31,283 nt of DNA, from positions 1 to 31,283 of the forward strand of contig CAZAIO010000015.1 of NCBI GenBank assembly GCA_964485235.1, given 5' to 3'. Origin of the DNA: CAZAIO01 sp964485235 (lineage in GTDB: Bacteria > Chloroflexota > Dehalococcoidia > GIF9 > UBA5629). Positions within the stretch are counted from its first letter, which is position 1. Each line of letters opens with the position of its first letter. The notes under the pieces were generated by a model. That model was not told where the DNA came from, ran no database searches, and saw only the letters and a list, made by a program, of their open reading frames with translations. Positions 8,601 to 14,582 of the stretch are shown piece by piece. Made by a program: the position numbers and the translations under genes.

Positions 8601-9829
8601 TTAAGTGGCTGCAAAGACATACTGCGACAATACGGTGGAACGGTGAGCCAGCCGCCCTGGTACTGGATAATGATGTCACCGACGCCAAGTTGGCGGCAGA
8701 CCAATTAGAAGCGAGCGAGGTGAGATTCCGGGAAATGTTCCAGAATATCAGCAGCGGGGTCGCTGTGTATGAAGTGATTGATAACGGCGATGCTTTTATT
8801 TTCAGGGACATTAATAAAGCTGGAGAGAGGATTGATAATGTCAGGAAAGAAGATATTGTCGGTAAAAATGTTCTGGACGTATTTCCAGGCGCGGGCGAGT
8901 TCGGTATTCTCGACGTGTTCCGGAAAGTGTGGCGGAGCGGTAAGGGAGAGTATTTCCCGGTTAAACTATACGGTGATGAGCGGATAAGAGGGTGGCGGGA
9001 GAACTATATATACAGATTACCTTCAGGTGAAATTGTTTCCGTTTATGATGATGTCACCGAGCGGAAGCAGGCGGAGGAAAAAGAACGGGAGATGGAAGCA
9101 CTCAAAGAGCTCGATAAACTCAGAAGCCAGTTGCTTGCCAATGTGTCCCACGAGTTACGAACGCCGCTTACTTCGATAAAAGGGTTCGTATCAACGTTGC
9201 TCCGTTCTGATGTGGTCTGGAGCGATGATGAGCGGCTGGAATTCCTGAATACGGCCGATAAAGAAAGCGACCGTCTCATAGGACTTATCAGCGATCTGCT
9301 GGATATGTCACGTATCGAATCGGGTAGAATCCTTTTAAAGAGGGACTACTATAGAACGTCGGATATCATCGACTCGGTCTATATCAACATAAACAAACTT
9401 GCAGAACATCACAGGCTGGTGATAAAAGTGCCGGATGGGCTGCCTGCCGTGTTTGTCGACAAAACTTATATCGGGCAGGTACTGACAAATCTCGTTGAAA
9501 ATGCAGTGAAGTTCTCTCCGGAAGGAAGCGAGATCACTATCGAGGCAGGTCCGGCGGAAAATTCTGTTATCATGAGTGTAATAGATAGAGGGACCGGTAT
9601 CCCGGATGGATATGAGAATAAAGTGTTCGACCGTTTTTATCAGGCTGAAAGTATTGCCACAGGAAAGAAAAAAGGTACGGGGTTGGGCCTGTCCATCTGT
9701 AAAGGAATAATAGAAGCTCACGGCAGCAAGATATGGGTCGAAAGCGAGTTCGGTAAAGGTTCCCGGTTCAGTTTTGCTCTCCCCTGTACTGAAGTGAGGG
9801 AAGAAAATGTCGGCATTGCTGGTAATTGA
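5672..9829 (+). CDS. Nine-PAS hybrid-sensor-like histidine kinase
   Basis: A soluble sensor kinase of about 1385 residues. Nine PAS units follow one another, each closed by a variant of the DITERK linker (VDITEHK, IDVTGYK, RDITERK, VDISERK, RDITKRE, IDITDRK, RDITERK, NDVTDAK, DDVTERK). The kinase core follows: HisKA with the phospho-acceptor in SHELRTPLTS (His about 1160), N box NLVENAVKF, G1 DRGTGIP and G2 GTGLGLS. No transmembrane segment or signal peptide is visible, so it should sense cytoplasmic redox, light or ligand cues. I prefer GTG 5672, 8 bases after AAAGG; GTG 5663 would add three residues. The 3' end overlaps the next receiver gene by 23 bases, pointing to translational coupling and cognate partners. 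The repeated PAS units probably arose by internal duplication, but they are clearly diverged. C-terminal receiver domains are absent; they are supplied by the next two genes. Confidence 0.95.
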   Translation: MKAQQQSESYSNNMLDYIIEGCQIIGYDWKYLYLNDTAVGHSLKTRNALIGHTMMEVYPGIQDTAMFAVLRDCMEKRTAQKIENEFLYPDGSAGWFDLRVQPVPDGILVLSVDITEHKLREKELRDSRDFLNRMVSQSACAVWISDEKGTLLRTNRACCNLLNIEENEVVEKYNIFEDNIIEEQNLLPLIQSVYEEGKTVKFELAYNTSRVNNISLGKGASVILYVTVFPVIDNDGKVTNAVVQYIDVTGYKQVEKALQESEERYRSILENTDDAILLSVPDGTILQANPAACRMFGWTEGEIIQRGRDGLIDTADPRLENALDERKRTGKFRGELTFVRRNGERFPGEITSMIFKNRFGQIRASMLIRDITERKKAERALEESERRLSSIIGNMPGFIYRCRNEKNRPMEFISKGIYVYTGYRPEEFMHDRINYGNLIHPDDIDRIWNEIQRAVKKRKRFHFEYRLRSRDGGEKWVWEQGTGVFDADGNLIILEGIVVDISERKQMEQALEDSKEKFYKAFHRSPDLITITSLSDGRIIEVNEACRRIAGYDREEMIGNSTASLGLMVDESLREHYVSTLKKGESVVDLKTELRKKDGEIRKVTVFGEIIELSGEKYILTITRDITKREQMEQALRESEERFFKAFYANPGVVSITTFDDGKIVEINDSFTRTLGYTRDEAIGRTTVELGLWADSEQRAEIGRRFDEDGKGRNIEIISRTKTGDLRTMLMSNDIINLDGERYYLTVLIDITDRKQAELALEESELKLRQMFESVNDAIIVVDLTGVILEANEKAAEYYGVKNKDELLGRSTFGFITQQDHKRAIMDMSKTVERGFSKIVEYSLLRTDGSTFPGEVSSGVLKDSSGVPTGMIIVIRDITERKKAEQALQQSEERYRSLVDNASEAISVVQDGTIRYANKKVLEITGYSPDEINGLSGEMLIHPDDRERVMAYHSRRMKGGKVPSPYYLRFIDRWGNIKWLQRHTATIRWNGEPAALVLDNDVTDAKLAADQLEASEVRFREMFQNISSGVAVYEVIDNGDAFIFRDINKAGERIDNVRKEDIVGKNVLDVFPGAGEFGILDVFRKVWRSGKGEYFPVKLYGDERIRGWRENYIYRLPSGEIVSVYDDVTERKQAEEKEREMEALKELDKLRSQLLANVSHELRTPLTSIKGFVSTLLRSDVVWSDDERLEFLNTADKESDRLIGLISDLLDMSRIESGRILLKRDYYRTSDIIDSVYININKLAEHHRLVIKVPDGLPAVFVDKTYIGQVLTNLVENAVKFSPEGSEITIEAGPAENSVIMSVIDRGTGIPDGYENKVFDRFYQAESIATGKKKGTGLGLSICKGIIEAHGSKIWVESEFGKGSRFSFALPCTEVREENVGIAGN

Positions 9830-10172
9830 AGATGAATTGAGCGTCCAGAAATTATTGAAAGCTAACCTTATGGCGAGCGGGTATAAAGTGCTTGTTGCCG
9901 GAGACGGTGAGGAAGGGATGCGGCTAGTGAAACACGAGTGCCCCGGTATGATTTTTCTTGACATTCGATTACCGGGAGTTTCAGGATGGGATGTGCTTGC
10001 CTGGCTCAAATCAGACCTGAAATTCGCCAAAATCCCGGTTGTTGTCATGACTGCTTCAATGCACGGCGATGGTGAAGAGAAAGCCCGTGCCCTGGGTGCT
10101 GACGACTATATGGTCAAGCCATTTACGGTCGATAAATTGCTGAGCCTGGTAACAAAATATATGGGAGAGTGA
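9807..10172 (+). CDS. Single-domain response regulator (receiver only)
   Basis: A 121-residue CheY/Spo0F-like receiver with no output domain. The acidic pocket is EDE near residue 8, the phospho-acceptor is Asp 52 in FLDIRLPG, the switch Thr lies in VVMTAS and the conserved Lys in VKPF. It starts inside the 3' end of the nine-PAS kinase (overlap 23 bases, GAGGGAAGAAA before ATG) and its stop overlaps the start of the OmpR-type regulator gene. From the layout I infer that the same kinase phosphorylates it. It may be a phosphorelay intermediate, a phosphate sink, or a protein-interaction output. Confidence 0.92.
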   Translation: MSALLVIEDELSVQKLLKANLMASGYKVLVAGDGEEGMRLVKHECPGMIFLDIRLPGVSGWDVLAWLKSDLKFAKIPVVVMTASMHGDGEEKARALGADDYMVKPFTVDKLLSLVTKYMGE

Positions 10173-10876
10173 CAGCAGAAATGCGGCGTAAAAAGATACT
10201 TGTTGTTGATGATGAGCTGGCAATAATTAAGCTGCTCCGTGCCAATCTGGTTGCGGAGGGATTCGAAGTGCTTGCGGCAATGGACGGCGCACAGGCATTG
10301 CAGGCGGTCGAAAAGGAAGCTCCTGATCTGGTGATACTGGATATAATGCTGCCTGAAATGGACGGTTTTGAGGTATGCCGCAGAGTACGTGAATGGTCGC
10401 AGGTCCCGATAATTATGCTCAGTGCCAGGGGAGGAGAGGAAGACAAGGTCAATTGCCTGAATATAGGAGCCGATGATTATATCACCAAGCCATTCGGTAT
10501 CGATGAGCTTGTGGCAAGAATAAGAGCGGTGTTCCGCCGTGTGGAACAGCTCTATATTCAACCGTCTCAGCCATTGTTCACTACCGATGGGCTGGAGGTA
10601 AATTTCGCCGAGAGAAAGGTGACCTTATCAGGGCGTGAAATAAAGCTTACACCTACTGAATATCGCCTGCTTCAAGAGCTTGTGCTCAATGTCGATAAAG
10701 TGCTTACACACAGTATGCTTTTACAGAAGGTGTGGGGACCGGAATATGCGGAAGAAAAAGAATACCTTCATGTATTTATCGGTCGTTTGAGGAAGGAACT
10801 GGAACCATATCCTGAAAGTCCCCGGTATATTATGACGGTACCCGGTGTCGGTTACCGTTTCAAAAGCACTGAATAA
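10169..10876 (+). CDS. OmpR/PhoB-family response regulator
   Basis: A 235-residue transcription factor: receiver (about 7-120, phospho-acceptor Asp 58 in ILDIMLPEMDG, Lys in TKPFG) and a C-terminal winged helix (about 135-233) with LTPTEYRLLQELV and the recognition part ending VPGVGYRF. GTG 10169 overlaps the previous stop (GTGA); ATG 10181 is an alternative that would remove four residues. It is the last gene of the kinase-receiver-regulator operon and is closed by a strong terminator. Proteins of this class bind direct repeats of about 11-bp period; just such repeats lie immediately downstream (10954-11002), so its own target may be the next transcription unit. This link is inference. Confidence 0.95.
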   Translation: MTAEMRRKKILVVDDELAIIKLLRANLVAEGFEVLAAMDGAQALQAVEKEAPDLVILDIMLPEMDGFEVCRRVREWSQVPIIMLSARGGEEDKVNCLNIGADDYITKPFGIDELVARIRAVFRRVEQLYIQPSQPLFTTDGLEVNFAERKVTLSGREIKLTPTEYRLLQELVLNVDKVLTHSMLLQKVWGPEYAEEKEYLHVFIGRLRKELEPYPESPRYIMTVPGVGYRFKSTE

Positions 10877-10900
10877 TCCGAAACCGTTTCTGTTTGGAAC

Positions 10901-10940
10901 AAAAAAGGACATTCCTTTTCAGGAGTGCCCTTTTTTGTTT
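10901..10940 (+). terminator. Strong intrinsic terminator after the OmpR-type regulator
   Basis: A 16-position stem: 10901-10916 pairs with 10921-10936 around a TTTC loop, with only one A-C mismatch and one G-U pair. It begins with six A and ends in a run of T, so it could work in both directions. Confidence 0.92.
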
Positions 10941-10953
10941 TTATGTAAAGAAA

Positions 10954-11002
10954 TTTAGGAAAAATTTAGAACTTCCGGTAGATAGTTAGAACCTTTTTAG
11001 CG
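10954..11002 (+). promoter_or_regulatory. Four TTTAG boxes in two 11-bp-spaced pairs (OmpR/PhoB-type operator)
   Basis: TTTAGGA (10954-10960), TTTAGAA (10965-10971), GTTAGAA (10985-10991), TTTAGCG (10996-11002). Starts are spaced 11, 20 and 11 bases, so the two pairs are three helical turns apart. The last box ends 7 bases before a TATAAG -10, taking the place of a -35 element. That geometry is typical of class II activation by OmpR/PhoB-type regulators. Confidence 0.6.
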
Positions 11003-11009
11003 AAGGTAG

Positions 11010-11015
11010 TATAAG
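11010..11015 (+). promoter_or_regulatory. -10 element TATAAG of an activator-dependent promoter
   Basis: TATAAG at 11010-11015 (5/6 to consensus) has no consensus -35; the TTTAG boxes occupy that region. Predicted start near 11022, ahead of the 44-codon ORF and the HD-GYP gene. Confidence 0.5.
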
Positions 11016-11048
11016 ATGTCCACATCTGGAGGTCGGAGGTAGTCCGGA

Positions 11049-11183
11049 ATGACGGGACAGAAATCTAACAAAAACTTGACAGTGACCGTGGTATTGTTGT
11101 CGGCAGCAATACAGTCCTTATCGATGGGAATTGCAGTTAGATCCCACAGGGGTCTCCCGTACCTGGTTTTCTTAAATCACTAA
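11049..11183 (+). CDS. Putative 44-residue exported or membrane peptide (or signal-peptide remnant)
   Basis: This ORF is short but well placed. GGAGGT lies 8 bases before ATG 11049, and the box-controlled promoter lies just upstream. The N-terminus is MTGQKSNKN followed by LTVTVVLLSAAIQSLSMGIAV, a lysine-bearing start and a roughly 20-residue hydrophobic core like a signal peptide or single membrane helix. It ends with RSHRGLPYLVFLNH and TAA at 11181-11183. I do not recognise it. It may be a real small protein, or the surviving start of a longer secreted-protein gene such as a periplasmic binding protein, because such genes often follow PhoB-type promoters and the reading frame ends soon after the predicted cleavage zone. 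No homology can be judged by eye. Confidence 0.45.
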   Translation: MTGQKSNKNLTVTVVLLSAAIQSLSMGIAVRSHRGLPYLVFLNH

Positions 11184-11229
11184 TGCCGGTAAATTAAGTC
11201 GGACACCTGAAAAAATAAGCCCAATAAAT

Positions 11230-12459
11230 ATGACGTTTATTGCGGGAGATGTGAAAAGAAAAATGAAACAGGAACTGATGAATAATCTACATGAAGAATC
11301 AAGTACTACACTTGTATATGACCAGATACAGACGGACAGGGGTAGTAACGGGTCACGCCTGTCGGATAGCTCACTGAAAAAATATATTGATCTGCTTGAA
11401 GACCTGAATGGAGGACACAATAGACCGGTAATAGGTACAAAGGACTCGTTATATCTTGATAATGCGCAAAAAATGCTCAGACATGCCGAGGAAAAAGTCA
11501 GGCGCATATTCGACAACAGCTTCGATGGTATAGTGGTGCTTGATCTTAATGGCATTATCACTGAAGCGAACCGTAAAATTCTGGACATAAGCGGACTTCA
11601 TACCGAGGCGGAGATGGTAGGAAAGAGCTATCTGGACTTCGTCGCACGGCGGGACCGGAATCGGATATGGTCTAAAATACAGACGATATTATCCGCCGAA
11701 CAAATTACGGGTCTTGAATGTGGGATGATCAGTAATTGCGGCGAGGAAATTATTATTCAAATAAACACGATGGTACTCAACGATATTTTCGGATATCCGT
11801 TCGGATTTCTTTTAGCGATCAAGGATGTTACCAGGCGTAAGCAGGTTCAAGAGGAAAACAGGCTCGGTACTGCGAAAATGCTCAGGGTTATGGGTGAGAT
11901 TATAGAAGCCATGGCCCATATGGTTGAGATCAAGGACCCGTATACCGCCGGGCATCAGCGGCGCGTTTCCGGGCTTGCTGCTGCAATCGCCGCCGAAATG
12001 GGATTATCCAAAGAAATAGTTGAAGGAGTCCGTGTAGCAGGTATGGTACACGATATTGGAAAGATATATATACCTGCCGAGATACTCAGCAAGCCTGGCA
12101 GGTTGAATGATATGGAATACCGTATGATAAGACAGCACGCAAAGCTGAGTTACGATATTTTAAATACAATCGAGTTTCCCTGGCCTGTTGCCAGAATCGT
12201 TTTTCAACATCATGAAAGGTTCGACGGTTCCGGATATCCTGAAGGGCTGTCAGGTGAAGATATCATGATTGAAGCGAGAATTCTCGCAGTTGCCGATGTA
12301 GTGGAGGCGATGGCGTCACACAGGCCTTACAGGGCTGCGCTTGGAATAGAAAAAGCGCTCGACGAGATATCGCAGAAGCGCGGAAAACTTTACGATCCCG
12401 CGGTGGTTGGTACCTGTATAAAACTTCTGAAAAACGGGCATTCATTTGATTTCAGTTAG
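11230..12459 (+). CDS. PAS/HD-GYP cyclic di-GMP phosphodiesterase
   Basis: A 409-residue protein with a variable N-terminus (1-90), one PAS domain (about 93-205, closed by KDVTRRK) and an HD-GYP domain (about 215-400). The catalytic HD pair is His 274-Asp 275 in MVHDIGKI and the GYP motif is at 335-337 in HHERFDGSGYP, both intact. HD-GYP enzymes hydrolyse cyclic di-GMP to pGpG or GMP with a bi- or trinuclear iron/manganese centre, so this is a candidate counterpart of the diguanylate cyclase at 3244-5355. The start is uncertain: ATG 11230 lacks a clear ribosome site, and ATG 11263 or 11278 are possible. The gene runs 44 bases ahead of a sigma factor gene and probably shares its transcript. 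The C-terminal domain is a close relative of that of the protein at 17508-19628. Confidence 0.92.
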   Translation: MTFIAGDVKRKMKQELMNNLHEESSTTLVYDQIQTDRGSNGSRLSDSSLKKYIDLLEDLNGGHNRPVIGTKDSLYLDNAQKMLRHAEEKVRRIFDNSFDGIVVLDLNGIITEANRKILDISGLHTEAEMVGKSYLDFVARRDRNRIWSKIQTILSAEQITGLECGMISNCGEEIIIQINTMVLNDIFGYPFGFLLAIKDVTRRKQVQEENRLGTAKMLRVMGEIIEAMAHMVEIKDPYTAGHQRRVSGLAAAIAAEMGLSKEIVEGVRVAGMVHDIGKIYIPAEILSKPGRLNDMEYRMIRQHAKLSYDILNTIEFPWPVARIVFQHHERFDGSGYPEGLSGEDIMIEARILAVADVVEAMASHRPYRAALGIEKALDEISQKRGKLYDPAVVGTCIKLLKNGHSFDFS

Positions 12460-12503
12460 AAGAGCGGGTTCTACTTACAGTTTGAAGGCATGGAAGGACA
12501 GCT

Positions 12504-13967
12504 ATGAATGAAAATATATATGATAATTTAAAGGAAACCGATATTGCATTAGGGGAGCAGGAAGATGATGACGAGCTTTTCTATGAACAGATAGAACCTG
12601 AGTCCGATGTAAGGACTCTTTCAGCGATGATAGAGGATGAGATGGAACTACAGGATGACAGCGTGGATGCTAGGGATGAAGGTTCGTGGCAGGATACCGA
12701 TTCTCTTAGCCTGTACCTCGCTGAATGTAGAAGAACGCCGCTGCTCGATGCCGACATGGAAAAAGAACTGTCAGGAAAGATCGAGTTGAGCAGAGTACTA
12801 TCCGATTTACATACGGACTGGATCGAGCGGAATGGCAGAGAAATGTCTTATGTTGATCAGGTTGTATATTTAGTTGAGCGTATGGCAGGCAACAGGTCTC
12901 TTTTCGAACACCTCTGTAATTACCTGAATGTTCCCGAATGTGAAAAGCTGTCGGAACAGTGCGCAAATGTATCATTGAGACAGGCGATCGATGGTACTAT
13001 CGAACAGCAGACGGTAGAGAAGATGTCTAAATTGCTCGGTACGGACAGCAAAGATATAGAGAAAAATATGATACTGCTCTCTGTCGATTCGCGCCTGATA
13101 CCATGGGCGGTGCTCGATGCGGAGCATGATATCAGGACTATCGCCGACCTGGAAATTGCGGTATATAAGCATGGATTCATGCAGACAATCGTATTCCATA
13201 CGAATGAAATCAAACGTCATTTCGAACTGATAAAAGATGCAGCCCATGAAGCGTTAAATACGCTTGTTCAGGCGAACCTGCGCCTTGTGGTGAGTATTGC
13301 CAAAAAGCGAAAAGCGCCGGGTATGACCATGCACGACTTTATCCAGGAAGGCAATATCGGCTTGATGAAAGCAGCCTGGAGATTCAATCATCGGATGGGC
13401 TATCGCTTCAGTACGTACGCGACATGGTGGATACGGCAGGCAATGGGGCGTGCTATTCAGGAGCAGTCACGTATTATCCGGTTGCCGGGACACATGGTAG
13501 ATTCGATCAGAGAAGTTAAAAAAGCACGGGACCGCTTTCAACTCGAACATGGACGTCTGCCGTCTGACATGGAACTTGCCGTCGGGATGGAAATTTCCGT
13601 AAAAAAACTGGACCAGATATTGCAGGCAAGCACAAGCCAGATGGTCTCACTTGAAACGCCGATCGGAGATGATGGAGGACAACTGGGCGATCTGATCGAG
13701 GACAGGTCTACGCCGGAACCTGAAAGCCAGGCACTGAACCGTCTGATGTGGGAACAAATACAGGATATCCTCGGTACATTGACGGCGCGTGAACGCAGGG
13801 TCATCGAGATCCGCTTCGGACTGCTCGATAAAGTGGATAGAACGCTTGAAGAAGTGGGTAAGGAACTGGGGCTGACCAAGGAGCGGATACGCCAGATCGA
13901 AAGACAGGCTCTGGCAAAATTGCGACATCCCTACTATAGCAGAAAGCTTGAAAACTGCTACAAATAG
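12504..13967 (+). CDS. RNA polymerase sigma-70 factor (SigA/RpoD-like, divergent)
   Basis: A 487-residue sigma factor. Region 1.2 is at about 70-100 (DSLSLYLAECRRTPLL). Region 2 is at about 245-320 with ANLRLVVSIAKK, DFIQEGNIGLMKA and FSTYATWWIRQAMGRAI. Region 3 is at about 330-405, and region 4 at about 420-480 with the helix-turn-helix TLEEVGKELGLTKERIRQIE. About 145 residues sit between regions 1.2 and 2, a non-conserved insert as in large RpoD proteins but without evident similarity. In region 2.4 and after it, RAIQEQSRIIRLPGHM differs from the usual primary-sigma wording (RAIADQARTIRIPVHM), so this may be a group 2 factor rather than the housekeeping one. AGGA lies 6 bases before the ATG. 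It follows the HD-GYP gene closely, suggesting that a signalling input controls its level. Confidence 0.93.
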   Translation: MNENIYDNLKETDIALGEQEDDDELFYEQIEPESDVRTLSAMIEDEMELQDDSVDARDEGSWQDTDSLSLYLAECRRTPLLDADMEKELSGKIELSRVLSDLHTDWIERNGREMSYVDQVVYLVERMAGNRSLFEHLCNYLNVPECEKLSEQCANVSLRQAIDGTIEQQTVEKMSKLLGTDSKDIEKNMILLSVDSRLIPWAVLDAEHDIRTIADLEIAVYKHGFMQTIVFHTNEIKRHFELIKDAAHEALNTLVQANLRLVVSIAKKRKAPGMTMHDFIQEGNIGLMKAAWRFNHRMGYRFSTYATWWIRQAMGRAIQEQSRIIRLPGHMVDSIREVKKARDRFQLEHGRLPSDMELAVGMEISVKKLDQILQASTSQMVSLETPIGDDGGQLGDLIEDRSTPEPESQALNRLMWEQIQDILGTLTARERRVIEIRFGLLDKVDRTLEEVGKELGLTKERIRQIERQALAKLRHPYYSRKLENCYK

Positions 13968-14525
13968 TGTTTTGCACGGCAGGCACTCTTACAGATAAAT
14001 CCGTTGAAATAGTATCTGTCTGTAATTCAATTTCCGACCGGTGCCGTATTATTAACGTGGGAGTCATACGCCTCGTATGACCCCGCCGGAGCAAAACAGA
14101 GCAACGCTTGCATGATAATGGCATGTTAAGGTCAGCCTATACGAGTGAATTTCACAAAAGCACCGTAGCGGTGTATCTTTAGCCGCGCACGGCACGTTTA
14201 TTTAAAGTCTACCTTTCAAGGACAACCGTGTATTTTAAACACCTGGCTCTCCGGACAGGTCTAAAGAATTTGCCTCCTGGCATCAGTGCGTTATCGATTG
14301 CACTAACATCACAGTGGCGTATCTTAAGATGCGCCAGGCTGGGTGGGGGGTGAGAAATATGCTTTTATCTTTACTGTTTTTCTGCGATATTCAAATTTAC
14401 ATTTCAAAAGGTAAGAGGCGAGACACTAGATGACTTCCACAAAATTGTTCATTAAGTGATTTCATAAAAAATGTAAGTCACGGGAAAATGTAGTACAATT
14501 ATTTGATGTTTTGTTTATCTGGGAT

Positions 14526-14534
14526 TGATATAAT
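14526..14534 (+). promoter_or_regulatory. Extended -10 promoter of the reductase-ligase gene
   Basis: TGATATAAT at 14526-14534 is a perfect extended -10 (TGn plus TATAAT). A TTGATG hexamer lies upstream but with about 20 bases of spacer, so the extended -10 probably carries recognition. Start predicted near 14541. Confidence 0.55.
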
Positions 14535-14553
14535 AGCTGAACTGCCCCTGTCC

Positions 14554-14571
14554 GTCAGTGAAAAAACTGAC
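14554..14571 (+). promoter_or_regulatory. Hairpin just before the start codon of the reductase-ligase gene
   Basis: GTCAGT (14554-14559), loop GAAAAA, ACTGAC (14566-14571), ending 11 bases before ATG 14583. No Shine-Dalgarno is visible in the remaining CTCAAAATTCT. The hairpin sits where the ribosome would bind and may affect initiation. Confidence 0.45.
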
Positions 14572-14582
14572 CTCAAAATTCT

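Larger units (their letters stand above)
13968..14582. other. 615-base non-coding region rich in small hairpins
   Basis: No ORF here has a credible start. From 14059 to about 14345 short inverted repeats follow one another: GTCATACG/CGTATGAC (14063-14081), CACCG/CGGTG (14162-14174), GCCG/CGGC (14182-14193), GTGT/ACAC, ACCTG/CAGGT, AGTGC/GCACT, and GGCGTATC/GATGCGCC (about 14314-14333). None is followed by a T-run. The order suggests a structured RNA or long leader; I could not match it to tmRNA, RNase P RNA, SRP RNA, 6S RNA or a riboswitch class by eye. The last 200 bases are AT-rich and carry the promoter of the next gene. Confidence 0.4.

Noticed and set aside
9335..10048. 237-residue ORF on the minus strand
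   Set aside because: Antisense to the kinase core and receiver; no recognisable motif and no separate promoter.
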